Shown piece by piece: positions 6,958 to 6,965 of a stretch of 6,965 nucleotides of DNA. The notes below the pieces were generated by a model that was given only the letters and a program-made list of their open reading frames with translations, ran no database searches and was not told where the DNA came from. The position numbers and the translations under genes were made by a program. Origin of the DNA: Verrucomicrobiota bacterium (lineage in GTDB: Bacteria > Verrucomicrobiota > Verrucomicrobiia > Chthoniobacterales > UBA10450); assembly GCA_003217965.1 (NCBI GenBank), contig QHNB01000064.1, positions 12,663-19,627 on the forward strand, in the 5' to 3' direction. The number at the start of each line of letters is the position of its first letter. Position 1 is the first letter of the stretch.

Positions 6958-6965
6958 ACGGCCAT

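Noticed and set aside
6735..6965. Minus-strand frame entering from the right edge upstream of the LOR/SDH gene
   Set aside because: It overlaps the promoter-like region, its Gly/Arg/Phe-rich product is not family-like, and a third frame on the other strand explains the openness equally well.
1..6965. Mobile element, prophage or defence island
   Set aside because: There is no transposase, integrase, terminal inverted repeat, phage gene or known defence domain; the genes are ordinary replication, repair, cell-wall and amino-acid genes.

Overview
This is a compact bacterial chromosomal segment of moderate GC with almost no non-coding DNA. The housekeeping proteins (PriA, PolX, a lytic transglycosylase) read as bacterial. 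Wording in the PriA and PolX parts resembles soil Verrucomicrobiota, but that is an impression from memory, not a search. Only polX has a clear Shine-Dalgarno sequence; the other starts lack one. No mobile element, tRNA, rRNA or CRISPR array is visible.

Layout, left to right: (1) bases 3-149, + strand, the probable tail of a gene running in from the left. (2) Bases 137-2286, - strand, priA (primosomal helicase), broken: a segment that should hold the Walker A motif is missing, the frame is shifted, and a 99-bp piece next to the lesion is perfectly duplicated in tandem. (3) Bases 2381-2980, + strand, a membrane-anchored SLT-type lytic transglycosylase. (4) Bases 2990-4655, + strand, polX (DNA polymerase X with a PHP domain), also broken: the reading frame changes at about 3546 and the pol-beta catalytic DxD segment is missing, while the PHP nuclease domain is intact. 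(5) Bases 5483-4677, - strand, an amidinotransferase/arginine dihydrolase-like enzyme. (6) Bases 6725-5490, - strand, a LOR/SDH-domain protein of the archaeal-type ornithine cyclodeaminase family, first gene of the operon with (5). (7) Bases 6726-6965, a divergent promoter region and the start of an uncertain + strand gene.

The most coherent biology is the pair (6)+(5). In cyanobacteria the same two domains are fused in one protein (AgrE/ArgZ) that turns arginine into ornithine and ammonia and then ornithine into proline. Here they are two tightly spaced genes in the opposite order to the fusion, which suggests a two-enzyme arginine-to-proline route that releases nitrogen.

The most striking structure is the damage to two neighbouring conserved genes, priA and polX. 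Each has lost a short stretch that includes its key catalytic motif, and priA also carries an exact 99-bp tandem duplication. Since priA is normally important for replication restart, assembly error is at least as likely as real pseudogenisation, and this should be settled before either gene is interpreted.
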